Positions 44,013 to 55,578 of a stretch of 64,000 nt of DNA are shown here, piece after piece. This DNA is from Sphingobium jiangsuense. Its GTDB lineage: Bacteria; Pseudomonadota; Alphaproteobacteria; Sphingomonadales; Sphingomonadaceae. Each line of letters opens with the position of its first letter. Within the stretch, counting starts at the first letter, position 1. The notes beneath the pieces are model-generated. The model was not told the DNA's origin. It did not search any database and worked only from the letters and a program-made list of their open reading frames with translations. The stretch spans positions 1-64,000 of the forward strand of contig NZ_JACIDT010000017.1 of assembly GCF_014196495.1 (NCBI RefSeq). Direction: 5' to 3'. Made by a program: the position numbers and the translations under genes.

Positions 44013-45470
44013 TCAGACCGGCAGGGTGAGCTTCTGCGCGGCCAGGAACAGCAACGCGCACATCAGACCCACGGCGATGCTGCGCGGGTCGCGCACGGCG
44101 AAGGCCACGGGGTCGCCATCCACCTCGCCGCGCCGCGCCATCATCCAGATGCGGTTGATCCAGTATAGCAGCGGCAGGCAGATGAACCAGAGCAGCTCCG
44201 GCGTCGCATAATGGCGCGCGGTGCCGAGATCGTTGGCGAAGAGCGCCAGCACGAGGATCGACACCATGCCCGCGCCGATCCCCGCCGTCATCACCACGTC
44301 GAGGTCGCTCGGCACATAGCCCCTTCCCCGCAGCATCGCATCCGGGTCGTCGGCGTCGCGCAGCTCGATATAGCGCTTCAGATAGGCGAGGCTGAGGAAC
44401 AGGAACACCGAGAAGAGCAGCAGCCAGAAGGACAGCGGCACGCCGATCGCCACCGCGCCGATCCACAGCCTTACCGTATAGAGCGAGGCGAGCGCGATCA
44501 CGTCCGCCACCATCACCGCCTTGATGCGGAAGGAATAGGCGCAGGTCAGCACCACATAGGCGAGCAGCGCCGCCAGCAGCGGCCAGCCGCCCAGCAGCAG
44601 GCCGCCTGCCAGCCCCGCCACGCCCAGCGCGAGCGATAGGAGGATCGCGGCCGGGATCGACAGGTCGCCATGCGCGATCGGCCGACGATATTTGGTGCGG
44701 TGGGCGCGGTCGGCCTCCACGTCCAATATATCGTTGACGAGATAGATGGCCGAGGCGACCAGCGACATGCACAGCATCGCCGCCACCGCCTTGCGCGCCA
44801 CCAGCGGGGAGAGGAAGAGGCCGGAGGTCAGCGCGGGGACAAGCACCAGCCCGTTCTTGGTCCATTGATGCAGCCGCATCGCCTTCAGCGCCGAACGCCA
44901 GAAAGGCGGCTTGCCTCCCCCTCCACCGCCGACCCGCCGGACCTCAGGCCCGCGTCCCGGCACGAAGCCCACGCTCCACCCCTCCCGCGCGGCGGCCCAG
45001 AGGCAGATATCGGCGCGGCTGTCCCCGACATAATCGAACGGCGCCCCCTCCCCGATCGCCCGCCGGATCGCGGCGAGCTTGGCGGCGGATTTGCGGTTGG
45101 CGCGCCCCCGCGTGCCGATGATCGCGGCATCGAGCCCCAGATGGCGGGCGATGCGGCTTATATGGCTCCAATGGCTGGCGCTGGCGAGGATGACGGGGCG
45201 CCCCTGCGCCCGCGCCTCGCCGATGAGGTCCATCACCTCCTGCCGATAGGGCAGGCGGTCGGCCTCGATCCGGCGGCTGCGCGCCACCATCGTCTTGGCG
45301 AGCGCCCGCCCGGCGACCAGCCAGAGGAACAGGCGCAACGCATGCCCCACCCCCTGCCGCGCATAGGCGACGAAACTTTCCAGCGAGATATCGGCGCGGG
45401 TCAGCGTGCCGTCGACATCGACGAAAAGCGGGACCTGCCCGTCGCCACCATGCTTTCCCTCATGCTGCAT
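44013..45470 (-). CDS. HAD phosphatase-UbiA prenyltransferase fusion protein
   Basis: This 485-residue protein has an N-terminal HAD domain (residues ~12-190) with FVDVDGTLT, the motif II region LASASHW and motif IV GDSRADICLW. A C-terminal UbiA domain (~200-485) has eight or nine transmembrane helices and the prenyl-diphosphate motif N-D-I-L-D-V-E-A-D. Such fusions resemble decaprenyl-phosphate phosphoribose synthase joined to its phosphatase, which gives a decaprenyl-phospho-pentose precursor for cell-wall glycans. Upstream in-frame codons to 45602 exist but look non-coding, so MQHEGKH at 45470 is the preferred start. Confidence 0.85.
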   Translation of the reverse strand: MQHEGKHGGDGQVPLFVDVDGTLTRADISLESFVAYARQGVGHALRLFLWLVAGRALAKTMVARSRRIEADRLPYRQEVMDLIGEARAQGRPVILASASHWSHISRIARHLGLDAAIIGTRGRANRKSAAKLAAIRRAIGEGAPFDYVGDSRADICLWAAAREGWSVGFVPGRGPEVRRVGGGGGGKPPFWRSALKAMRLHQWTKNGLVLVPALTSGLFLSPLVARKAVAAMLCMSLVASAIYLVNDILDVEADRAHRTKYRRPIAHGDLSIPAAILLSLALGVAGLAGGLLLGGWPLLAALLAYVVLTCAYSFRIKAVMVADVIALASLYTVRLWIGAVAIGVPLSFWLLLFSVFLFLSLAYLKRYIELRDADDPDAMLRGRGYVPSDLDVVMTAGIGAGMVSILVLALFANDLGTARHYATPELLWFICLPLLYWINRIWMMARRGEVDGDPVAFAVRDPRSIAVGLMCALLFLAAQKLTLPV

Positions 45471-45667
45471 CGATACGCTTTCCCCACAGGTGACACCCTG
45501 CCGCCCCTGCGCATTGCTCCTTCCCGCAATGCCATCGTCCGGCGCGGCAGGGCAAGGCAAAAGAGGATCGCGGGGCGGAGGAATGGCCGGGCCTTCATGC
45601 ATGCACGCCCTTTAGCCGGGAATGCTGAGGGTTTGGTTAAGGGACGGGGCGGGACTTCGGCCCCACC

Positions 45668-45744
45668 GTCACCCCGCGCAGGCTGGGGGCTGCGGCCATG
45701 CCGTGCAACATCTCCCTGAGATGCCAGCCTGCGCTGGCATGACG
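45668..45744. repeat. 77-bp palindromic intergenic repeat, copy 1
   Basis: The repeat opens GTCACCCCGCGCAGGCTGGG and closes with the nearly complementary CCAGCCTGCGCTGGCATGACG. It can fold into a long stem with a ~35-bp variable centre. The same 77-bp length and ends occur at 48014-48090 and 57621-57697. All copies lie between genes. Confidence 0.75.
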
Positions 45745-45782
45745 CGAGAGGGGCGGTTCGGGTGGTCAGTGCCCCTTCCCCA

Positions 45783-45817
45783 CCGTTCGGGCTGAGCTTG
45801 TCGAAGCCCTGTCCTTC
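45783..45817. repeat. Dispersed sphingomonad-type repeat (GCTGAGCTTGTCGAAGC core)
   Basis: CCGTTCGGGCTGAGCTTGTCGAAGC followed by CCTGTCCTTC. I recognise this ~30-bp element from many intergenic regions of sphingomonads and related alphaproteobacteria, where it occurs in multiple copies. Only one copy is in this window, so repetition is from memory and not shown here. Confidence 0.5.
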
Positions 45818-45925
45818 TTAGCCCAGGAAAGGCGGCCGTTGGGCTCCGGGTGAACGGAGTTTACCCTGCGGCTTCATTGGAAAATGGCCGTAACCCGCGA
45901 TTCAACCGCAAGGGAAAAAGGGCTA

Positions 45926-47524
45926 ATGAAAAATCAACACCCACCCGCTAGGGTCCTCCGCGACCTAAATCCGCCCGTCCCTTCCACAGCATCACAGGCC
46001 GCCATGCCCATCCGACAGTTCTTCCCGTCCCTCCGCCCGCTGCACTGGGCGTTGCTGGCGGTGCTGATCGGTTGCGCGCTGTTGCCCGTCATCGCCGCGC
46101 CCATTCCCGGCCTTGCCGACCTGCCCAACCATATCGCCCGCCATCATGTGTTCTTCCATCATGGCGAGGACGGGCCGCTGGACCGCTATTTCGACGTCGA
46201 ATGGCGGTGGATCGGCAATCTGGGCGTGGACCTGCCGGTGCTGGGCCTGATGCACTGGATGGATGCGGAGAGCGCGACGCGGATTGTCGTCGCCTGCATC
46301 GCGCCGCTGATGGTGCTGGCGCTGCTCGCCCTCTCGCGCGCCGCCCATGGCCGTATCAGCGCCAGCGCGATGCTGGCGATGCCGGTGATCTACCACCATG
46401 CCTATATGTACGGCTTCGTCAATTACAGCCTCAGCGTCGCGCTGGGCCTGCTGCTGTTCGCGCTGTGGCTGGCGCGGCCACCGGAAGGTTGGCGCGGCGC
46501 GCTGCTCTATATGCTGCTGTCGCTGGCGGTGTGGACCGCCCATATGGGAGGATGGAGCATAATGTGCGTGGCGGCGGGCTTTGCCGAGCTGATCCGCCTG
46601 CGTTCCCCGCGCGATATCGTGGGCGCGGCGCGGCGCCTGTGGCCGCTGGCGACGCCGATCGTCCCGCTGCTGCTGTGGCGGGGCGAGCCGACCGGCGCGC
46701 CGCTCTATATCTGGACCGACCAGAATATCTTCTGGGCCAAGATCCTCAATTTCATCACGGTGATGAAGGGCTGGTCGCGCGAGGCCGACCTCGCGATGAC
46801 AGGCGCGATCGGCCTGCTGGCGCTGCTCGCCCTGTTCTGGGCGGGCCGCCGCCGGCTCGATCCGCGCCTTGCCGCCGCCGGGGTGGGCGTGTGCCTGATG
46901 GCGACTCTGATGCCGACCACGATGCTGGGCAGCTGGGGCGCGGATTTCCGCGTCGCGCCCGCCGGGGTGATACTGCTGCTCCTCTCCATCTCGCCTGCCG
47001 CCGACCCGCGCCGGGAAAGGCTGGTCTTCGCCGCCGGGCTGCTGCTGTTCGTGGTCCGCTCGGTCGGCATCGCGGCGAGCTGGCACCGGGCGAGCGCGGT
47101 GCTGGAACGGCGGCTCGACACGATGCTGGAGGCGGTGCCGCAGGGCAGCCGCATGGGCTTCATCGCCGTGCAGTCGGATTGCGATTATCCGTGGGTGCTG
47201 AACCCGGATCGCAAGCTGCCGGGCCTTGCCATCGCCCGTCGCGACGTCTTTACCAATACCATGTTCAAGGTGGACGGCGCCGACCTGATGACGATCCGCG
47301 ATCCCCGCGACAGGGCGGTCTGGTATGACCTGTCGGAGGATGTGCTGCCGCTCTGCCCCGTCAACGCGATCGACTATCCGGGCCTGCGCCAGCGTACCGA
47401 GGAGATGGCACGGGACCGGTTCGATCGCATCTGGATCTGGGGCGCGCCCGCCGATCGCATCCCGATCCCGCCCGGCTATCGCCTGCTGCGCGCCAGCGGC
47501 GAGGATGTGATGATCGGCCGGTGA
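45926..47524 (+). CDS. Polytopic inner-membrane protein, possibly a lipid-linked-sugar glycosyltransferase
   Basis: This 532-residue protein has roughly ten to twelve hydrophobic helices up to residue ~390 and a soluble C-terminal part of about 140 residues. After the first helix comes PGLADLPNHIARHHVFF, a loop with acidic and His residues where GT-C glycosyltransferases carry their catalytic Asp. This resemblance is only general, and I do not recognise the family. Alternative starts are 45884 and 46004; 45926 follows a purine-rich stretch. It is followed after 43 bp by a small EamA/ArnE-like transporter gene, consistent with modification of an envelope lipid. Confidence 0.6.
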   Translation: MKNQHPPARVLRDLNPPVPSTASQAAMPIRQFFPSLRPLHWALLAVLIGCALLPVIAAPIPGLADLPNHIARHHVFFHHGEDGPLDRYFDVEWRWIGNLGVDLPVLGLMHWMDAESATRIVVACIAPLMVLALLALSRAAHGRISASAMLAMPVIYHHAYMYGFVNYSLSVALGLLLFALWLARPPEGWRGALLYMLLSLAVWTAHMGGWSIMCVAAGFAELIRLRSPRDIVGAARRLWPLATPIVPLLLWRGEPTGAPLYIWTDQNIFWAKILNFITVMKGWSREADLAMTGAIGLLALLALFWAGRRRLDPRLAAAGVGVCLMATLMPTTMLGSWGADFRVAPAGVILLLLSISPAADPRRERLVFAAGLLLFVVRSVGIAASWHRASAVLERRLDTMLEAVPQGSRMGFIAVQSDCDYPWVLNPDRKLPGLAIARRDVFTNTMFKVDGADLMTIRDPRDRAVWYDLSEDVLPLCPVNAIDYPGLRQRTEEMARDRFDRIWIWGAPADRIPIPPGYRLLRASGEDVMIGR

Positions 47525-47567
47525 CCGGACAGGAGAAAACCATGGCTTTTCAGCAAAGGCACCCCGC

Positions 47568-47936
47568 ATGACCCTTCGCCTCTTTCTGCTTATCCTCGCG
47601 AGCGTCAGCCTGTCCGCGCTGGCACAGCTGGCGCTCAAGATCGGCACCGGCAGCGCCGCCGCCGCACGGGCGAACGGGCTTGGCGGCGAGATGGGCGGGC
47701 TGCTGCAATCGCCGATGGTGTTCGTCGGGCTGGGCCTTTATGGCCTCGGCGCGCTGCTCTGGCTGTTCGTGCTGGGCCGGGCGCCGCTGTCGCTGGCCTA
47801 TCCGTTCGTCGGCATCGGCTTCATCCTGACGATGCTGGCGGGCGTGCTCTACCTCAACGAAGGGGTGAGCGCGGCGCGGGTGGCGGGCACGCTGATGATC
47901 GCGCTGGGCTGTGTGTTGGTGGCGCGGTCGGCGTGA
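47568..47936 (+). CDS. EamA/ArnE-like four-helix transporter
   Basis: This 122-residue protein has four predicted transmembrane helices: LFLLILASVSLSALAQLALKIG, FVGLGLYGLGALLWLFVLG, AYPFVGIGFILTMLAGVLYL and AGTLMIALGCVLVA. The A-Q-L-x-L-K end of helix 1 and the L-S-x-A-Y-P loop are typical of half-size DMT proteins such as ArnE/ArnF, which flip undecaprenyl-phosphate-linked sugars. SMR-type drug exporters are similar, but the key Glu in helix 1 is not present (Q at that region). It sits directly after the polytopic membrane protein gene. Confidence 0.8.
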   Translation: MTLRLFLLILASVSLSALAQLALKIGTGSAAAARANGLGGEMGGLLQSPMVFVGLGLYGLGALLWLFVLGRAPLSLAYPFVGIGFILTMLAGVLYLNEGVSAARVAGTLMIALGCVLVARSA

Positions 47937-48013
47937 GAGAAAGACTGTTTTGGTGCTTGCCAAGCTGTTTCGAAAGGACTGGCTTGGGTGAGAGGCGGAC
48001 GTTCGCCTTTACC

Positions 48014-48090
48014 GTCACCCCAGCGAAGGCTGGGGTCGTAAGCGATGTGGCGCGCCGCCTCAGCAGATGCCAGCCTTCGCTGGCATGACG
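48014..48090. repeat. 77-bp palindromic intergenic repeat, copy 2
   Basis: It opens GTCACCCCAGCGAAGGCTGG and closes CCAGCCTTCGCTGGCATGACG. It has the same length and end sequences as the copies at 45668 and 57621, with compensating changes in the arms (GCGAAGGC paired with GCCTTCGC instead of GCGCAGGC with GCCTGCGC). Such covariation supports a folded RNA or DNA structure. It lies between the convergent EamA-like gene and ligI. Confidence 0.75.
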
Positions 48091-48146
48091 CGACAGGATG
48101 TCCGCTTCAGCCGCAACCCGCCATTCAACAGGCGCAGGGTTCCAAG

Positions 48147-48174
48147 AAAAAGGCCGGGAACCACCGCCCCGGCC
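48147..48174 (-). terminator. Rho-independent terminator of the ligK-ligU-ligI operon
   Basis: On the minus strand GGCCGGG and CCCGGCC (48174-48168 and 48158-48152) form a perfect 7-bp G+C stem with a nine-base loop, followed by a run of U (A-run at 48147-48151 on the plus strand). It lies 16 bp after the ligI stop codon, as expected for the end of this operon. Confidence 0.8.
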
Positions 48175-48189
48175 CGATCCCGCTTCCGC

Positions 48190-50144
<1,955 letters not shown>

Positions 50145-50152
<8 letters not shown>

Positions 50153-50819
50153 ATTTCAGCCCCATCTGCTCCAGCTTGCCGCGCATGTCGTAAATGTCGA
50201 GGCCGAGTTCGCCGGCGGCGAGGCGCTGGCGCTTGGCTTCCTCATTGGCCTCGCGCGCCTGCGCCTTTTCGAGCACGGCGGCGGCATCGGCGCGGGGCAC
50301 GACGCACACACCGTCATCGTCCGCGATCACCACGTCGCCCGGATTGATCAGCGCATTGGCGCACACCACCGGCACGTTGACCGAGCCGAGCGTCGCCTTG
50401 ACCGTGCCCTGCGCATGCACCGCCTTCGACCAGACCGGGAAGTTCATCTGCGTCAGGTCGCGTACATCGCGCACGCCCGCATCGATGATGAGGCCGCGGC
50501 AACCGCGCGCCTGCGCCGAGGTCGCCAGCAGGTCGCCGAAATAGCCGTCGGTGCAGGGGCTGGTCGGCGCCAGCACGATCACGTCGCCGTCCTGCAACTG
50601 CTCGATCGCGACATGCACCATCCAGTTGTCGCCCGGAGGGGCCGAGATGGTGACGGCGCTGCCCGCAATCCGCGCACCCGCATAGATGGGGCGCATATGC
50701 GGGGCCATCAGACCGGTGCGGCCCTGCGCCTCATGCACGGTGGCAACGCCGCACCGCGCCAGCCCGTCGATGACCGCCTTATCCGCGCGTTCGATGTTGG
50801 TGACGACGACTCCGGCCAT
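50145..50819 (-). CDS. ligK: 4-Carboxy-4-hydroxy-2-oxoadipate aldolase LigK
   Basis: This 224-residue class II pyruvate aldolase has the RraA-like fold and motifs G-Y-F-G-D-L-L-A-T (residues ~93-101) and [11 protein letters not shown] (~112-122), where the Arg-Asp pair binds substrate and the divalent metal. It splits 4-carboxy-4-hydroxy-2-oxoadipate into pyruvate and oxaloacetate, the last step of the protocatechuate 4,5-cleavage pathway, and often decarboxylates oxaloacetate too. The ATG at 50819 starts the homology; the length fits the ~227 residues of the family. It is the first gene of its operon. Confidence 0.95.
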
Positions 50820-50931
50820 GGCAAAAATCCTCCAGCTATAAATCCCGATTGGGCGCCTAATGTGATGAGGCGCCGGAATCAGGCAAATGCAAAAGGGTGC
50901 GCTGTTCATAAACTTTTGCTAAGTCTGGTTC
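50820..50931. promoter_or_regulatory. Divergent ligK / ligR promoter region
   Basis: This 112-bp spacer is A+T richer than its surroundings and must hold both promoters and the LigR site. GGCGCCTAATGTGATGAGGCGCC (50851-50873) is a clear inverted repeat (GGCGCC arms, 11-bp centre with T/A spacing compatible with a LysR T-N11-A box). AACTTTTGCTAAG lies close to the ligR start. The operator assignment is inference. Confidence 0.45.
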
Positions 50932-52095
50932 ATGAATGCTGAGCAATTGAATATCCGCCACCTGCATGCGCTGAGCGCGGTCGTCTCCTGCGGCGGGATC
51001 ACCGCGGCGGCGCGGCTCGTCAATCTGACGCAGCCCGCGATCACGCAGGGCATCGCCAAGCTGGAGCGGCAACTGGGCATGCGCCTGTTCGATCGTCGCC
51101 CCGGCGGAATGGAGCCGACCGAGGCCGCGCTGATCCTCGCCCGCCGCGCCGACACCGCGCTGCGCCTGATCGGCAACAACCGGGCGACGGCAGCGCAGAT
51201 CCGCGCCTTCATCGCGCTGGCGCGTGCCGGCAGCTATGCCGGGGCGTCGGCCGCCACCGGCCTTGCCGAGGCATCGCTGCACCGGGCGGTGAGCGACCTG
51301 TCGCTCGCCATGGGGGTGAAGCTCGCCGACCGGCGCGGGCGCGGCGTGGCGCTGACCCCGCGCGGCATGGCGATCGCCCGCAATTTCCGGCTGGCGATGA
51401 ACGAAATCCACTCCGCTATGGCGGAGCTCGCCGCGCTGGAAGGGCGGGAAACCGGGCGCATCACCATCGGCGCCATGCCGCTGTCGCGCGCGCGCATATT
51501 GCCGTCGGCCATCACCCGCTTCCACGACCTCTATCCGCAGGTGGACATCACCGTCGTCGAAGGGTCGCACAGCGAACTGGTCGGCCCGCTGCGCGACGGC
51601 GAGATCGACCTGATGATCGGCGCGCTGCGCGCCGACGGGCCGGACGACGCGCTGGTCCAGCAGAAGCTGTTCGACGATCATCCGATCGTCATCGCCCGCA
51701 ACGGCCATCCGCTCGCCGGGGCGGGGCCGGTCGAGGTGGAAACGCTGATGCGCTATCCCTGGATCATGGCCGGGGCGGACACGCCGCTGCGCAGACTATG
51801 GGAACAGATGTTCACCACCCTGTCCCGCGCGCCGCCGCATGTGCCGATCGAATGCGGATCGGTGATGACCATCCGCCAGATATTGCTGAACGGCGATTTC
51901 CTCACCCTCCTCTCCCCCGATCAGGTGGAGCTGGAGCTGAAGGCGGGCTGGCTCGTGGCGATCGGCCCGCTGCCCTACGCGATCAGCCGGTCGATCGGCG
52001 TGACCCAGCGCGAGGGCTGGCACCCGACGCCGATGCAGTCCCGCTTCCTCGCCATATTGGCGGAAGAAGCGTCGCGGATGGACGAGGACGGCTGA
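50932..52095 (+). CDS. ligR: LysR-type regulator of the lig genes, with two helix-turn-helix segments
   Basis: This 387-residue protein is about 85 residues longer than usual LysR regulators. The extra length comes from a second LysR-type winged-helix unit. The first is residues ~8-75 (ITAAARLVNLTQPAITQGIA, then LFDRRPGGMEPTEAA). The second is residues ~88-158 (SYAGASAATGLAEASLHRAV, then LADRRGRGVALTPRG). An effector-binding domain follows (~165-387). Position and divergent orientation from ligK point to LigR, which activates lig genes with protocatechuate or gallate as inducer. The double-HTH form also occurs in GbpR-type LysR proteins. Confidence 0.85.
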   Translation: MNAEQLNIRHLHALSAVVSCGGITAAARLVNLTQPAITQGIAKLERQLGMRLFDRRPGGMEPTEAALILARRADTALRLIGNNRATAAQIRAFIALARAGSYAGASAATGLAEASLHRAVSDLSLAMGVKLADRRGRGVALTPRGMAIARNFRLAMNEIHSAMAELAALEGRETGRITIGAMPLSRARILPSAITRFHDLYPQVDITVVEGSHSELVGPLRDGEIDLMIGALRADGPDDALVQQKLFDDHPIVIARNGHPLAGAGPVEVETLMRYPWIMAGADTPLRRLWEQMFTTLSRAPPHVPIECGSVMTIRQILLNGDFLTLLSPDQVELELKAGWLVAIGPLPYAISRSIGVTQREGWHPTPMQSRFLAILAEEASRMDEDG

Positions 52096-52183
52096 TCGAA
52101 CGATCCACTCTTCGTATAATCTAATGCCCTGTTCCGTGAATTGATTGGCGTTCCGGGGTTCGCGAAACCATAAGGTTCGCATC

Positions 52184-53053
52184 ATGAACGGAACAGTCGC
52201 ACTTATCGGATTTGGCGAGGCCGGGCGCACCTTCGCGGGCGCGGGGCATTGGGGCGCTTCCGCCAAGGCCCATGACCTCCTCATCGGCGAGGCGGAGATG
52301 GACGCCGCGATCGCGCAGGCGGGCGTAGCCCCTTGCGCGACGCTGGCCGACGCGCTGGACGGCGCGCCGCTGGTGCTCTCGCTGGTGACGGCCGATCAGG
52401 CCCCGCTGGTCGCGCAGGAAGCCGCGAAGCTGATCGCGCCCGGCACCCTCTATTGCGACATGAACAGCGTCGCCCCCCAGACCAAGCAGGAGGCCGCGCG
52501 GGCGATCGAGGCGGCGGGCGCGCATTATGTCGACGTCGCGGTGATGGCCCCGGTCAATCCGGCGCGGCTCTCCGTGCCGCTGCTGCTTGCCGGCGAACGG
52601 GCGGAGCAGGCGCGGACGCTGCTGGAGGCGCTGGGCTTCGCCAATACGCGCATCGTCGGTGGCGAGGTCGGCCGCGCCTCGGCGATCAAGATGATCCGCT
52701 CGGTCATGGTCAAGGGCATGGAGGCGCTGACCGCCGAATGCATGCTCGCCGCGCAGCAGGCGGGCGTGCTGGACGAGGTATTGTCCTCGCTCGACGCCAG
52801 CGAAAAGCCCAGGCCGTGGGAAGAGCGGGCCGACTATAATCTCGACCGCATGATGATCCACGGCCAGCGCCGCGCCGCCGAGATGGAAGAGGTGGTCAAG
52901 ACATTGGAGGGCCTCGGCACCGGCGCCGCGATGACGCGGGGCACGGTGCAGCGCCAGCGGGCCATCGGCGCGCTTGGCCTCAAGCAGCCGGAAACCGGCC
53001 TCGCCGGCAAGATCGAACAAGTGAACAGGAAGGGAGGGATGCAGACAGCATGA
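52184..53053 (+). CDS. NAD(P)-binding 6-phosphogluconate-dehydrogenase-like protein with DUF1932 domain
   Basis: This 289-residue protein has a Rossmann start GTVALIGFGEAGRTFA (residues ~3-18), DMNSVAPQTKQEAA (~92-105), a middle segment VDVAVMAPVNP and K170 in ASAIKMIRSVMVKGMEAL, as in beta-hydroxyacid dehydrogenases. A helical DUF1932 C-terminal domain follows. It overlaps ligJ by 4 bp and so is translated with the lig operon, but it is not one of the classical lig enzymes. It may reduce or oxidise an aromatic or 2-oxo-acid side product. A TATAAT box at 52115-52120 may be its promoter. The start at 52184 begins the recognisable fold. Confidence 0.82.
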   Translation: MNGTVALIGFGEAGRTFAGAGHWGASAKAHDLLIGEAEMDAAIAQAGVAPCATLADALDGAPLVLSLVTADQAPLVAQEAAKLIAPGTLYCDMNSVAPQTKQEAARAIEAAGAHYVDVAVMAPVNPARLSVPLLLAGERAEQARTLLEALGFANTRIVGGEVGRASAIKMIRSVMVKGMEALTAECMLAAQQAGVLDEVLSSLDASEKPRPWEERADYNLDRMMIHGQRRAAEMEEVVKTLEGLGTGAAMTRGTVQRQRAIGALGLKQPETGLAGKIEQVNRKGGMQTA

Positions 53054-54071
53054 CCCTGATTATCGATTGCCACGGTCATTACACCGTATTGCCCAAGGGC
53101 CACGACGCCTGGCGCGAAGAGCAGAAGGCCGCGTTCAAGGCCGGGACGCCCTGCCCGCCTTACCCCGAGATTTCCGACGACGAAATCCGCGAGACGATCG
53201 AGGCGAACCAGCTTCGCCTGATCAAGGAACGCGGCGCCGACCTCACCATCTTCTCGCCCCGCGCCTCGGCGATGGCGCCGCATGTCGGCGACGAGGCGGT
53301 GGCGAAGGAATGGGCGATGCGCTGCAACGACCTGATCGCGCGCGTCGTCGGCCTGTTCCCCGAAACCTTCGTCGGCGTGTGCATGCTGCCGCAGTCGCCC
53401 AAGGCCGACATGACCAACAGCATCACCGAGCTGGAACGCTGCGTCACCGAACTGGGCTTCATCGGCTGCAACCTCAACCCCGATCCGGGCGGCGGCCATT
53501 TCACCCATCCGCCGCTGACCGACCGCTACTGGTACCCCTTCTACGAGAAGATGGTGGAGCTGGACGTCCCGGCGATGATCCATGTGTCGGGCAGTTGCAA
53601 CCCGGCGATGCACGCGACCGGCGGCTATTATATCGCGGCCGACACCGTCGCCTTCATGCAGCTTCTCGAAGGCGATCTGTTCAAGGATTTCCCGACGCTG
53701 CGCTTCATCATCCCGCATGGCGGCGGCGCGGTGCCCTATCATTGGGGCCGCTACCGGGGCCTGGCCGACATGCTGAAGAAGCCGTCGCTCGACACCCATT
53801 TGATGAACAACATCTTCTTCGACACCTGCGTCTATCACCAGCCGGGCATCGACCTGCTGGCCGACGTGATCGAGAACAAGAACATCCTGTTCGGGTCTGA
53901 AATGGTGGGCGCGGTGCGGGGGATCGACCCGACGACCGGCCATTATTTCGACGATACCAAGCGCTATATCGACGCGCTCGACATCAGCGCGGAAGAAAGG
54001 CACGCGATCTTCGAAGGCAATGCCCGCCGCGTGTTCCCGCGCCTCGACGCGAAACTCAAGGAGAGGGGTTT

Positions 54072-54075
<4 letters not shown>
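53050..54075 (+). CDS. ligJ: 4-Oxalomesaconate hydratase LigJ
   Basis: This 341-residue amidohydrolase-2 family barrel has the N-terminal metal motif D6-C-H8-G-H10, MIHVSGSCNPAMHATGG (residues ~177-193), IIPHGGGAVPYHWGR (~222-236) and LFGSEMVGAV (~281-290) with the Zn-ligand Glu. It adds water to the LigU/LigI product to give 4-carboxy-4-hydroxy-2-oxoadipate. The length equals that of LigJ from SYK-6 as I recall. It overlaps both the upstream NAD-binding gene and ligA by 4 bp, so these genes form one tightly coupled operon. Confidence 0.95.
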
Positions 54076-55428
<1,353 letters not shown>

Positions 55429-55442
55429 CAGACGCTCCCCCT

Positions 55443-55525
55443 CTTCCGCCCCCTTGCTGCACAGGGGGGCGGAAGTCCTGTCTTGAAGGACTTCCCTCTT
55501 TCGCCCGCTCGCCCGCTTCCGGGCG
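55443..55525 (+). promoter_or_regulatory. Three consecutive hairpins, two of them mutually exclusive, between ligB and ligC
   Basis: CTTCCGCCCCC (55443-55453) pairs with GGGGGCGGAAG (55465-55475). The GGAAGTCC that begins inside this arm (55471-55478) can instead pair with GGACTTCC (55488-55495). CGCCCG (55510-55515) pairs with CGGGCG (55520-55525). No long U-run follows, so they are not simple terminators. They may stabilise the ligAB message, act as processing sites or attenuate ligC. Confidence 0.5.
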
Positions 55526-55578
55526 GCGGCAAACCAACCCTCCCCCCGCGCAGGCGGGCAGAAGCAAAGGAGAAACCC

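Larger units (their letters stand above)
45471..45925. other. Long intergenic region with dispersed repeats
   Basis: These 455 bp separate the divergent HAD-UbiA and membrane-protein genes. They contain one 77-bp palindromic repeat (45668-45744) and one 35-bp dispersed repeat (45783-45817), listed separately. Promoters for both directions must lie here, but no convincing -35/-10 pair is visible to me. No further gene is supported. Confidence 0.5.

Noticed and set aside
42508..44865. 785-residue flippase with a 289-residue N-terminal extension
   Set aside because: The extension overlaps the HAD-UbiA gene in a different frame and is low in hydrophobic content. The flippase fold begins at 43998.
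45992..47647. 551-codon open frame on the minus strand
   Set aside because: It is rich in Arg, Gln and His, the usual product of antisense translation of a GC-rich membrane-protein gene.
55483..55578. N-terminal extension of LigC by 32 residues
   Set aside because: The extension covers the hairpin region and lacks Rossmann-fold features. The ATG at 55579 has an ideal ribosome site and gives the normal length.
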